From the NCBI GenBank assembly GCA_024196135.1, contig JAMQCK010000043.1, positions 62,001 to 126,000 on the forward strand: a DNA stretch of 64,000 nt, written 5' to 3'. Below are positions 50,386-61,521 of the stretch, one piece after another; the stretch's first letter is position 1; each line of letters starts with the position of its first letter. The position numbers and the translations under genes were made by a program. Origin of the DNA: Pleurotus ostreatus/Saccharomyces cerevisiae fusant (taxonomy: Eukaryota; Opisthokonta). The notes beneath the pieces were generated by a model. That model was not told the DNA's origin, did not search any database, and saw nothing but the letters and a program-made list of their open reading frames with translations.

Positions 50386-51122
50386 CTTTTGAGAGGTGTG
50401 GAAAGACGAGTCTGGGAGAGTTTATGAGAGGAAAGAGCGGGAAAGGCGAGGACGCCTGGAGCTGAGGATGGGAATGGGAAAGGGAGAGAGAGAAAGACTG
50501 GGTGAGCAGCTGGTCGCGCATTAGACTTTATACTCGTAAAGGCGGATCGCGGGTAGCGTGCCTGACAGGTTAAGCCTATGCGGTATGGGGATAGCGCGTC
50601 TTTGGGTCCGTAAGCGTGTCTTTTGGGTCCGTCGCCCCATCCTCGAGGTCCTTCAGCCCGTCACATCCGCGGCTGTACGTCCTTGAGCGGGGTGAGAGTG
50701 CTTCGGAGTAGGAGCTCCGGGCGGCGTAGAACGGCTGACGGTCGACTTAGGGCACCTTGCGTCGTAAATGATGCGATGGGCGGCGTAGAGAGGATACGGT
50801 CGACTGTAAAGGGGACGTGGAGGCACTGGAGCTCCTTTCCAAGGGGTATTCGTGGGGCGGGTGCACCTACACTTGCTTTAGACGAGAGGAGAAAAGTGCT
50901 TCCTGTGCGCATGCTCGAGTCATCGTTGAGAGTACGCAATGAGGGATTATAATCAGCAGATGCTTTCGAGCGATAGAGAGCATCTTCGATTATGTGGCAA
51001 TAGTACATTCGGTCGTGACGTGCGGCGAGAAGGGCAGTACGCGGAGGCAGTCCAAGGGAGCACGAGCGTAGAGTGGATACAAAGTGGACACCAGCAAGAT
51101 CGAGCGAGGTAGCATCGTACGA
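50386..51122 (-). other. Intergenic, holds the promoter of the 49766-50385 gene
   Basis: About 0.7 kb between the two minus-strand Kre9-like genes. Apart from the TATA motif near 50530 no feature is seen. Confidence 0.5.
50527..50532 (-). promoter_or_regulatory. TATA box
   Basis: TATAAAG on the minus strand about 142 bp upstream of the start at 50385. Confidence 0.5.
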
Positions 51123-51699
51123 CTACGAGAGGTTCACAATCGTAAAGTGAGGCGTGTACGTCCTTTCAGCACCCCATTGCACTACGCAGAGCATTAGCAC
51201 TGTATACGATGTAGGCACTAAATCGTACACTCACGCTCGATAGCATAGTCGTTGCCTGCAGGTATACTCGTCGGCACGGCTGTTGTGTAAAATCCATCAT
51301 TTGATATAGCTTCTGCGAGGGCGCCGACTGGAGGAGTTCAGTGTTATACACACGGAGGAGGGAAGCCGAACTTACCTGTTTCGAGCTCATCGGGGTTTCC
51401 TTTTACCAGGACCAGATTGACGCGCTCTCCGTCGAGGTTAACCCTGAAGATTCACTCTTAGTTGGCATATTCAGTGGAATCAAGCAGCGAACATACCATT
51501 TGAAATTGAATGGTTCGCCAGCCACTATAAGGTCACCTTCCAAAGGAGCGACGAAGACGTTGAATGAGCTGCGAGGGAGCAGGTTCGGGCGTTGACATGG
51601 CAGGCAGTTTGCGGTGGCCGAGAGCGGGAGCAACGCAAGAACCACGACCAATGCGAGCACGAGGAAGCGTTGCAGTTGACTGCACGTGGAGGTCACCAT
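51123..51699 (-). CDS. Diverged Kre9/Knh1-like small secreted protein
   Basis: Start MVTSTCSQLQRFLVLALVVV; the signal peptide runs to about LSATA. The domain is recognisable but drifted: FNVFVAPLEGDLIVAGEPFN, then FKWVNLDGERVNLVLVKGNP after an intron. DELETVGALAEAISNDGF follows a second, and VPTSIPAGNDYAIE a third. The last exon reads LQWGAERTYTPHFTIVNLS. It has QWGAE where relatives have GDSGN, and it lacks the TSSPP/TTDMPP loop. Intron positions match those of the other copies. This model depends on four splice choices that all keep the frame. Extracellular, function unknown. Confidence 0.72.
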
Positions 51700-52599
51700 C
51701 TTAAGCGTTGAAGAGGGAGAGCAGTAGACGCAGGTTTCGTTTGACGCGAGCGACGCCGACCCGTACACCCTTTATAATCCTCGTGCGCACGGGGCTCACC
51801 GAGACAGCGTTCCGCTGGTCTTGAAGCGGGCGGGGGAAACAGTGGGGCGAGGCGTTTCTGTCAAGCGCTATATTGCCCCCAGAGGTTTCAAGTGGGGGCA
51901 TGATAGCGACCGATGACTGCAGAGAGACAGAGACAGAAGCTTAGGGGGTTCCACGGAGACGCAGGGGAATCCTCGACTCGCGGGTTTTCTATGAGACAGA
52001 CCTCCGCATCGGGGCGGCAGTAAATCAGTTAGAGACATATTTTGCCAGACGGCGTTGCTGTTTCTAGTCGACGGTATAGGGGCGGGGGCGAGCGTGACGC
52101 AGGCTTGAGGCGACACTCGACCGTGACGGTTACATGCAAGCCAACCGCGGACCGGCCATTCCCCATTCCCGGCTCGACGCCGCCTCGAGGCAATCACGCT
52201 TTCGGAGAAATTCCACGTGACCGCGCCCTTCGATCAACAAAGAATTTGCAATTTCGTGGCCATTGGCCAATTCCATTGTCGACTTCTTGTCCTTGACGCC
52301 CACATTCGGCTACCGCACGGTCAACGCGAGGCGGACCCGGCTCTGAGTTGCGGCGCTGATCCTATGGGTTGATCCTGACTTCCATCTTCTCCCTTTCAGT
52401 CGAAGGGGATCTTGGCATTTCGAGTGCGACTTTCTTTGTTGTTAGACGCTGGTAGGCGCCGAGGGACAATCCGTACTTGATATAGTCTGGTTGGACTCGT
52501 GTCGTTATTTGGTACGTGATGTTGATTGTCACGCTCTGTTGTTGGACTCTGACCACCATACAGTCATCCGCCAGCTTTAAGCTGCTTTAGTCCTGCGCT
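51700..52599 (+). other. Divergent intergenic region
   Basis: About 0.9 kb between the divergent Kre9-like and Rif1-N-like genes. No gene seen; it carries both promoters. Confidence 0.5.
51771..51776 (-). promoter_or_regulatory. TATA box
   Basis: TATAAA on the minus strand, about 72 bp upstream of the start at 51699. Confidence 0.5.
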
Positions 52600-55500
52600 A
52601 TGAATGTGGCACCCGAGTTGATGAACAACAAAAGTGTCAACGAGAGGCCGACATCGACCGAGAAACGACAGCCTATCGATCCACCTGCATCGATGCACTC
52701 TCCTCCCGCGACACCCCCCACGAGCTTCACGAACGCCAATATGCGCAACGAAATCGACGTGCACACTCCTGCCGAGTCCCTTGACAATATGCCGAGGGCA
52801 TTGGACCCTACAACGCTCGCCTGTCCTACGCACGACACGCCACACGACCCCGCCCCCGACGAACCCGACACTGAATCCGACGATCGGCCCTCCAACCTCT
52901 GCCATCCCGAATACCTCACCGTCCCCCTCGAAATGCTCCTTGACGATTCGCACGACATCCCGCGCACCATGCACGACACCGCCGAAGCACATACCCTCTT
53001 CGCTTTGCGCCTGCGCACCGAGGCGCGTGCTCTTCAGCAGGACGGCGCGTCCTACCCCGCTTTGGATGCCATCCGCCAGCGCGCTGGCGATCTGGCGCAT
53101 TTGCTGCACGTGCATACTAGGCTAGCGCTGAGCAAGGAGCTGGAGCCGATTCTCAAGTATGAGATCGGGGGGTCAGTGCCGTTGGATAGTGGGAGACTCG
53201 CGGAGGATGAGATACGGAATGCGGAGGACTCGGTGACGGTGTGCCACTGCGCTATGCGTGTGGTGTCGGATATTATGGCATTCTGGCGCTTGTATCAATT
53301 ATTTTCCGGTGGGTCGCCTCGATATATGCGCTAGTACAATACTAACAGATGATCTAGAGGACGACCTCTGCATGCTGATGACCGATCTGTGCGATATTAT
53401 CCTAGCGAAGAAATTGTATATTGTCAAAGCAAGACAAACATGCGCCATCGCTGTCTGGTCGCTATATGCGCAAAATTTGCCGTGGGACATTCTTGCCACG
53501 CAGAAGGATCAGCTGGCGTCTGCTTTCGGACGTGCCATCCGTGGTGAAGTCGGCCACTCGATGACCGTTTTTGATGGCTGTAAGGTACGCATATATGTAT
53601 CTTTCGGCAGAAGTTCGATGTTTATAGTGATTTTTCAGGCCTTCCACAAATTCTCGAAGCCACACCCTGCACTCTTTCTGCCGGAATTTGAGCTGCAGTT
53701 CCCGACAGTCTTACGCTACCTCCGCTCCTCGTCACCCGAGCGCAGGCTATATGCCGCGCACGCTCTCGCTGGCTTCGCCCTCGGCAAGCTCACCTCTGGT
53801 ATACCCCTACCCGGCGCCTGCACCGCCCTCCACACCTGCATCGCAGAGAAACCCACCGACCCTACTTTCCTCACCTTCCAAAGCACCCTCGAAGCCGCCT
53901 GCAAGCAACAGGGTCCCACCCACTGCGGCGACGGCCCTGTCTTCGCCTGCGTCGCTGCTCTGTGTCTTATCCTGATCGCCGGCCCCGCCCTCTTCGCGCA
54001 CCCCGCGTCCGTGCAGCTCGTTGTTGCAGTCGCCGTCGGTGCGAGCACGCACGGCCGGTCGTCGGCGCGCAAGCTCGGCGCGCGGGTATGGCGCGCGCTT
54101 GCGTGGGCGGCGGCGCAGGCGAGCGCGGGGACGCGGGAGCGCACGCGGGGGCGGCTATGGCGGCTCGTCGCGCAGGAGCTGCGCTTCGGCGCGGGCGCGG
54201 GGGTGGTGGCGGGGATGCTGATGTCGGGCGTGGGGGAGGATGTGGGGCGGGCGGTGGGCCTCGTTGAGAAGATGCTTGAGCATAAGGAGGCAGGCGTGCG
54301 AGAGGAGGCCGCGGGGGCGCTGGTGCGCATGCTAGGCGCAGGGGTGAAAGCGGAGGAGGGGACGATGGGCGTGGACGGGTTGGTGGATAGGGAGATGTTG
54401 GAGGGCGGGTTGCTGTTTACGCCGTACACGCGGTTGACGGCGCTCGCTACTGGGCTGAAGGGCTTCGACATGGGCCTTGTGCGGGCGCTGGGGGAGGGGG
54501 AGGTGTTGGGGTACTGGGAGAAGTTGGCAGCGTGCTGGGAGCGGGTGGCGGGGGCGGGGCTGGCGCACGAGCAGGATGTGCTGGATGCGTGGCAGGGCCT
54601 ATTGCTGGTGCAGGCGCACCTGTCGCAGGGGATGGGTCATTTGACGGCTCCACCAGCGCATGTGGAGGATATTGCGCGGAGGATTGTGGCGTTCGTGGAT
54701 GCGTGGAAGGAGGACGACGACGACGACAAGCAGATCGACGACAAGCGGATCAACCAGCAAGTCAAGCAGCTGAACCTCATCGCCTCGCTCTACTGCGTAG
54801 TCCGCAACGTCTACACCGGGCCCGGGCTTCTACAAGTCGCTCGCACCATCCTCGACGCTGTGTATGATGCAGGATATCGTGTGGTTGACGACCGAGTACG
54901 TGCTGCCTTCTCACGCTGCGTAGCAGCGCTGGCGGCGTCGGGGCCTCGAGAGTTGATGAAGCACGTGTTCGAGACGTTGAAGGTGAACGCGGTGTTGGGG
55001 AGGGCGATTTGGACGGAGGTTGCGGCGGGATGCACAGGAGGAAGTGCGGCGAGTGGACGAGCAGCGAGTGGGGGCGCGTCGGGCGGCGGGTCGCCATCAT
55101 TCAGCTGCGTTGGGTGGCAAGTTCTTGCGTATTTCTTGTCTTTGCCGTTGAAGTGAGTTCATCATTCTCTACGTGGAGTCAAAGCATTTTTTTACTGATC
55201 TCTCTTCTAGTGGTTGGTGCATGGACGACCAGGAAAGCGAGCGATGGGTCGAGCTTCTCCAACTGGCTGCGAAGAAGGCAGGCGTGGAGTCGACGATCAT
55301 GGTCGCAGAGATCTTCGAGCTCGTGGATCGTTCAGAGGATCTGTGGATCCAGTCTTTCCTCTCCAATCCTCGACTTATTGTCGCAGTGCTCGACCATGTT
55401 GATTTCTCGTTGCCGGTGGAGGTAGACGCGTTGCTCGCAGCCTTGGACGCCATCCTACATCGCATGTACCCTCCCACGGCAGATATGATGGCGACTTGTC

Positions 55501-57096
55501 AGGCGGTGTTGGGCAAGATGACGAGGATAGTGCAAGAGGCGGCGCCTGCGGTCATTGTCTCTGTTCTGACCGCGATGAACAAGAGTCTCTGTCGCTGGAT
55601 GGAGAACTTGGATGAAGCCATTTCGGACGAGGACTACAATGGTTATGTAAGTATCTTCTCTGAGTCTCACTTATTTCTTTCACGCTAACCCCAATCCTCA
55701 GCTCATCCCCCTCTACGCCGCCGCCCTCACGAGGCTCTCCTCAATCCCGCCCTCCTCGCCCTCCTCGGACACCCTCCAGACCCGCTTGAACACCTTCCAA
55801 GCCCGCACGGACATCCTCCACGCCCTCTCCTCCTTCCTCACCTCCCCTTTCTACGCACCCTTCCCCGGCGACGGGCCCATGCACTTCGAGGCGTTCTGGA
55901 GGAAGACGTACCACGGGGACGCGAGGTTCTACCCGCATATCTCGGAGCGGTTGGGCAATTGTTTGGCCGCGCTGGATCAGTGCGAGGGTGGGAGTTTGGG
56001 GCAGGGGTTGTCGCAGGGCGAGTCGGTGTCGATACAGTCACCGTCGGTATGGACACTGTCACCGTCAGTACGGACACAGTCACGGTCGTCCCCTCGAGAA
56101 GACCCGTGCTTCCCCGTTGAGTTGGCGAGCGCGTTCAGGACGGACTCGTCGCCGATGCGGTCGCCAAGGACGCCGCGGAGGTCGGAGGGGCAGCGACAAC
56201 CTTCTCAACCCGTCGGCATCACCTCGACGCCAGAGCACCCGCGTCTACCCACAGTCATGGCGCGTCGGGTGTCCGGTCATGCGCAGAAGCGGAAGGCGTC
56301 CGTGGGTTTGAGCCCGTGTACGCCGAAGCGGAGGAGGAAGACCTCGTCGAAGGGGGTGGATGAGCAGAGCCATGGTGCTGCAGACGTGAAGAATCGCCAA
56401 TCTGCGGAGGTGAAGAGCGAGTCACCGGCGTCGGCGTTGAAGAGGAAGCGGCTGGCGTACGATGAGATGGATACCTCGGAGGAAGCGCCAACGACACCCA
56501 GCCCCACTCCTTCGAGCAAGAGAATAAGCCGGATGGACTTCGACGCGGTGGAGGTGCCGGCCTTAGCGCAAGGGCGGCGGGACGAGCGCGCGGAGAGTCC
56601 TCGGTTGTCACAGGAGGATTACGATGACTGGGAGAGGGGCATCGGGACGCAGGAGCGGCATATGAGTTCTGAGAAGGAGGAGGAAGAGGAAGAGGAGGAT
56701 GGTACGTGTATCAAACGCTCTCAGATTGACGGCGTTAACTGGTTCATAGATGAGGTACTACCCAGCGACGAAGAGGAGCTGGCTGAGGTCACGCGCCTGC
56801 GCTCGTCTATGCCGCCGCCCTCTCAGCCTATTTCTCGGCCGCGACTCGACGACCGCTCGCAGACGGAGCCGGCGCTCTCTCACAGTCATTGCGAGGAGGC
56901 GCCCACCCTTCGCCGCGCGGCGACTGAGGGCGGGTCGTCGGCGAAGCTCGCTGCATTGCGGCAGGCGTACTCCGCAATCGTGTCGAGCGAGTCGCAGACG
57001 CCGGCGGAGGATTTGATGGAGGCGCAACAGTTGACGATTCAGATTCAGGCGGAGCTGAATGAGAGGTTGAAGAAGCAGCTGAGGAGGAGGCGGTGA
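52600..57096 (+). CDS. Large helical-repeat protein, probably Rif1 N-terminal-domain-like
   Basis: Five exons, about 1430 residues. Starts MNVAPELMNNKSVNERPTST, a disordered region, then helical repeats: LEMLLDDSHDIPRTMHDTAE, AMRVVSDIMAFWRLYQLFSD, CDIILAKKLYIVKARQTCAI and VLRYLRSSSPERRLYAAHAL. A middle part follows (LHAPIV-free, rich in Ala/Gly near 54040-54650), then WCMDDQESERWVELLQLAA, SVLTAMNKSLCRWMENLDEA and FEAFWRKTYHGDARFYPHIS. The C-terminal third is disordered and basic/acidic. It ends in a helix, MEAQQLTIQIQAELNERLKK. The pattern fits the Rif1 N-terminal superhelix of fungi (telomere length, replication timing), but I identify it by general resemblance only. A different HEAT-repeat protein is possible. 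Confidence 0.55.
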
Positions 57097-57628
57097 GGAC
57101 TTGATGTTACAGTGCTCCTGGGGACTTTTCACGCGGGATTGACTGCTGCATTGTATACTAGACACATATTTATACGTATTTATATGCGCCGACTCGTCCC
57201 AAATACGCTGGTGTCGCTGAGATACGAGCGGGTCTGCTGGATATTGTGCGCCTATTGTGCGTTGTAGGTCCACACGGACTCTCGGAGCTGCAATTGATCC
57301 AAATCGGGTAGTGCCAACCTCACGGCGCTGATCCGTTGCTTCGATCTTCGGCTTGCATCATACGGTCATGGCTGGATCATATTCGACTTCCTCGAAAGCG
57401 AATATCTCTCATGTTTTTCTGCTGTCTCTGCAACGACCTCGAGTAGATGCTCGGAGCGCACGACAGGGCGTGCCTTATGCTACAATGTCGATTCTACAAA
57501 CGATTCGCAGAGTCAGCTGTCGGTGCTGAGCGCTGAGTTTACGACGTGCTTACGATCCCCCGCGTCATCCAGGCGATTCGCACCCAAACCGCGCCCGAAG
57601 AAGCCGCCATCGCGATGCGCGGGGTGCA

Positions 57629-57634
57629 TATAAG
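57629..57634 (+). promoter_or_regulatory. TATA box of the cyclopropane synthase-like gene
   Basis: TATAAG, about 44 bp upstream of the start codon at 57673. The rest of 57097-57672 shows no gene. Confidence 0.45.
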
Positions 57635-57672
57635 GAGCGACGACGACGGGCCCCTCTATTCCTCTTTCCCCA

Positions 57673-59606
57673 ATGCCTGACAGTCAAGTGCTCTCCAAGG
57701 ACGCGCCACATCCGCTCTCCTTGACCGGCCTTGCCGACCGCGCGTACAATTACGCGTCGGATGCGTTCATATCCGCAGGATGGCGTCCTCTGCTGGGTCT
57801 AGCGGAAAATGCGGCGATCTCGTACGTGAATCGGTGGTGCGGGGTCGGTGGGGTGCTTACGGACGCGCAGGATGATGCGGAAGATCGACAAAGGGCAGCT
57901 ACGCGTCGTCACGAAAAAGCAGGTGTATCAGTTTCCAGACAGACCGACGGAGTATGGCGAGCGCACGGCTGAGATACGCGTCCTCAACGACGCGTTCTGG
58001 CTGCGTCTATGTTTGATGGGCGACCTCGGTTTCTCTGAGGCGTACATGTATTCCGAAGTCGAGTGCGACGACCTCGTTTCCTTATTCCAGGTAAGCCAGA
58101 AGCCCGCTTCATTCGAAACCAAATCGAGTCTCACATCCGTCACCAGATCTTCCTCGACAACCGCCAGAACCTCGTCAACCTCGACTCGCGAATTTCCTAC
58201 CTATACTCCTTGCCACAAAAGCTCACCTCGTACCGTTTCCTCAACACCATCAGCAACTCCCGATCCAACATCTCCGCCCACTATGACATCTCAAACGCTA
58301 TGTTCGCTGGTTTCTTGTCGAAGGATATGACATACTCTTGCGCGATCTTCGCCGACCTTGATGGCGACTTGGATGGATCCGCGAGCCCCGCCACTGGGAG
58401 TCATGTGCGCCAACCGTCTAGCACGTCTTCGGGATCGAGTACGCCTGCGAAGGTCCAGGGAGATCAGGAAGAGTCGAACGAGTTGTACGAAGCGCAGTTA
58501 CGGAAGTTGGACCATGTCATCGAGAAGGCGCGTATATGGCCCGGGAACCGTGTACTGGAAATCGGTTCGGGTACGTGTCACGATACTTATCTTTCGAGCA
58601 CTGCCAATCTTGACTGTTCATTGCAGGTTGGGGCTCCATGGCCATCCGCATCGCGGAGACCGTCCCAAATACGATCATCGACACCATCACGCTGTCCAGC
58701 CAACAGCTCGCGCTCGCGGAGGAGCGCATCGCCGCGGCGGGCCTATCCCATCGCATCCGCGTCCACCTCATGGACTATCGGGATATGCCACCTGATTGGG
58801 AGCACGCATTTGACAGAATTGTCAGCATTGAAATGCTGGGTAAGTCTGCCCTGCCGTTCTTCTCTATCGAATGATTTTTGCTAAAGACCGGAGGCGTGTT
58901 GACGCTGACTTATCGACAGAGGCCGTTGGTCGCGAGTTCATGTCCACCTACTTCGCCAAGTTAGACTGGGCCTTGAAGCTCAAGGACGCTTGCGGTGTCA
59001 TCCAGTGCATCACGATCCCCGAAGCTCGTAAGTTACCCTCATCTCTTTCACTTTCCTCCCACGTTACCGACCTCCAGGCTTCGAGCGCTACATCCGCGAA
59101 ATCGACTTCATCCGTAAATGGATCTTCCCCGGCGGCTTCCTCCCCACCCTCACCTTCGTCCTCACCTCCCTCACCGCGGGTTCCGCCAACCGCTTCACCG
59201 TCGACTCCGTGGACAACATCGGCCCGCACTATGCGCGCACGCTGAGGGAGTGGAGGCGGAGGTTTTTGGAGAGGTTTGAGAGTGTGGTGGAGCCGGCGTT
59301 GAGGAGGGAGCATCCGGAGGTGATGGGTGGGGAGAGAGGGAGGAAGGAAGTGGAGGTGTTCAGGAGGAAGTGGATGTGTGAGTCGGACCTCTAGTTGACA
59401 CTGACGGTGGTGAAGCGGCACTGATGATATGTCACGCAGACTACTACTGCTACTGCGAGGTCGGCTTCACGACGAGGACGCTGGGAGGTGAGTAATCAAT
59501 GGCTTTTCCGTGATAATAATTTGGGACGCTGACAACTTGCTCAGACCATATCATCACCTTCACGAGGGAAGGCTTCCAGGGCTACGGGTGCGAAACGTTC
59601 GCATAG
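57673..59606 (+). CDS. Cyclopropane-fatty-acyl-phospholipid synthase-like SAM methyltransferase
   Basis: Transfers a methylene group from S-adenosylmethionine to unsaturated acyl chains of phospholipids in characterised relatives. The N-terminus MPDSQVLSKDAPHPLSLTGL is followed, after a short intron, by MMRKIDKGQLRVV and FGERTAEI-like YGERTAEIRVLND, then GFSEAYMYSEVECDDLVSLF. The next exon has NISAHYDISNAMFAGFLSKD and MTYSCAIF. The SAM-binding core is VLEIGSGWGSMAIRIAE, with TITLSSQQLALAEERI, HLMDYRDMP and FDRIVSIEMLE split by introns. Then come YFAKLDWALKLKDACGVIQC, FERYIREIDFIRKWIFPGGF and YYYCEVGFTTRTLGDHIITF. It ends REGFQGYGCETFA. A Ser/Gly-rich insert of about 40 residues after SCAIF is unusual. 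Fungal membership of this family may trace to old transfer from bacteria, but the gene is fully intronised. Confidence 0.9.
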
Positions 59607-59779
59607 GTAGCTTGAAGATATGTTCAACAAATCAAACGAATGCTTTGCTTTAAACACCCTTCATGCCGCCTTGAGCTTGTCCTTTTCGTACCAATGCTGC
59701 CACTCCGCGTGGCGACCCTCGGGTCCAAAATATACTCCAAAATTCTGCCAATGACCTGATGCGTCCCCTTATCACCAAT

Positions 59780-59903
59780 GTCCCCTCCGGGGTGACATAC
59801 GAAAAATTTGGAACGATACAGAGAAGATTAGCATGGCCCCTGCACAAGGATGACACGCTTTTCCGGAGTGGTAGACCTACGGGTCTCAATATTTATTTAT
59901 TTT
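59780..59903 (+). ncRNA. U6 spliceosomal snRNA
   Basis: The core is unmistakable: GGAACGATACAGAGAAGATT with the invariant ACAGAGA, then AGCATGGCCCCTGCACAAGG and ATGACACGC (internal stem-loop). The 5' hairpin CCCCTCCGGGG starts the RNA near 59780. The end is set at the TTTT at 59900-59903, a Pol III stop. An earlier TTTT at 59859-59862 directly follows ACGC. The 3' tail (CCGGAGTGGTAGACCTACGG...) contains a small hairpin, AGACC-TACG-GGTCT. An AT-rich element lies at 59727-59735. The gene has no intron in the core. The exact ends are uncertain. It lies 173 bp after the cyclopropane synthase-like gene. Confidence 0.9.
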
Positions 59904-60671
59904 GCTCGAGGTGAGGACAGGACTAGATGTGACAACCCATCTCACTGCTATGCATCGGAAGGTGACGGATGATTGTTCTTACGGATCCATTGGCCTCACA
60001 ACTGTATAAGACCTTCTGACAATCTGCGGGGCGATTGTTGTCGAATTGTAGGTCCCGTTTCGGCAGATGCCGGGGGGCAACGTGGACGCGAATGCCCTCT
60101 GGCTGCGCCTTGTCCATCACCACATCCTCGACAAGATATCTTTGCAGCTTGCGCCTCGAATTTTGGAGCTACAGATACCTCGGTCTCTCAATGAATTAAC
60201 TTCAGTCATCTGATAGCGTCCAGTATCTGCGCTGCGCCAACGGAAATTGATGTACGACGCCATATAGGCATGGACTTCCTTCCGGACGATAGTCATCCGA
60301 CAGAGTGAGACTGCATGCTTCAAGGGATGCGCAAGCCTGTTCCTCCCTCCCTGACCTCAAGCGAGCTCCTCGTGCGTACCGCATATATCGATCGACGTAC
60401 GTGCTCGCTTATCCGAGGCTCAGACGCTGCAGGCTCAGGGAGCTCTACGCTGGGTTGATGCTCACTATCTTCCGCACGCAAGCCCGACCAGGAGGTCAAC
60501 TAGAACTCTGTTCATACGTGAAATTTCGTGCTCACAAACCCACTATGGTACAAGGTACAACCCAGATAATCCGATACATGAGGAATACGAGCGTGTCGTT
60601 CAAGTCGTGCCCGGCGCGCGGCTGACGCGCCGCGCAATATCGATCCGCAAACTTTCCCTTTTCTGTCCATT
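59904..60671 (+). other. Intergenic, no gene seen
   Basis: About 0.8 kb between U6 and the Clp1-like stop. Short open frames on both strands have no features. Confidence 0.45.
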
Positions 60672-61521
60672 TTACTGCCTCGAGAACGCTAATTGTATCG
60701 CCGCCAGGATGATCTCCCAACACAGGTCGAGGGTGTCCCACAGAAGCGCATCGCCCATGCCCAGCGACACCATATCTTGCCACAGCTCCTTCGCATGGGC
60801 GGCGCTTGATGTCAAGTGGGACAAATTGTAGGACGCCCCGTGCGCGAGGGCCGACGCGAGTTGGTGCTTCGTCGTCCCGGATCCGAGAGCGGCACGTATC
60901 GCTTCCTGCGTCCTCAGCGAGCTGACCATGTTCGCAGGCAACATTGGCAACAGCGCGTGTACAATCCCGTCCGGTCGAAGATTGTACATGTAGTTGTGCA
61001 GGACGGGGAACGCAGCCGGTGACGGGATCATCATGCGTACGGTGTGTAGTTTGTCTTCGCTCGGATGTGCCATTGTGGCGTTGAGAGGTGGCGTGCGCGA
61101 GCAGTGCGCGGCGAGGACGATTGCATGCGTTGGCACGAGCATCAGGGTCTGGTCGCCATCGACCTTGCTGCAGCCGATCGCAAGGACGTGTGTGGGGTAG
61201 TCTGCGCTACGCGAAGGGCGACGTCCGACACTCAGACGCGCGGGTAGATGACTCTGCTTCATCGACGAGGGGATCGACAGCGCAGCGCTGCCGGCTAACA
61301 TCCTGAGGGAGATTAGCGCTGCGCAGCGATCGACGAAGAGAAGGTACGTACTGCCTGGCATTGGATGCGAGATGGCGCTTCACGTACTCGACAGACACGC
61401 CGGCGAGCTCGGGCGCGATGGCCTCTATATTTCCCGCCGGCACCCTAGACAGCGTTGGTCGCTGAAGTCTGTGGGGGAGATTGATGCCCGGGTACGACGA
61501 GGAGTGCGATGAGTGATGCAT
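60672..61521 (-). CDS. Clp1-like (clampless1 family) protein
   Basis: Two exons, 801 nt, 266 residues. Exon 1 begins MHHSSHSSSYPGINLPHRLQ and runs through VPAGNIEAIAPELAGVSVEY and VKRHLASNARQ. A 49-bp intron with donor GTACGT leads in phase to MLAGSAALSIPSSMKQSHLP. Then come PTHVLAIGCSKV, LMLVPTHAIVLAAHCSRTPP and MIPSPAAFPVLHNYMYNLRP, followed by GIVHALLPMLPANMVSS and ALLWDTLDLCWEIILAAIQL. The THVLA, VPTHAIVLAAHC and PSPxxFPxLxxYxYxxR blocks match the basidiomycete Clp1 family. Coprinopsis Clp1 is a target of the mating-type homeodomain proteins needed for clamp-cell formation. Many genomes hold several Clp1-like paralogues, so orthology with the founder is not certain. Confidence 0.82.
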
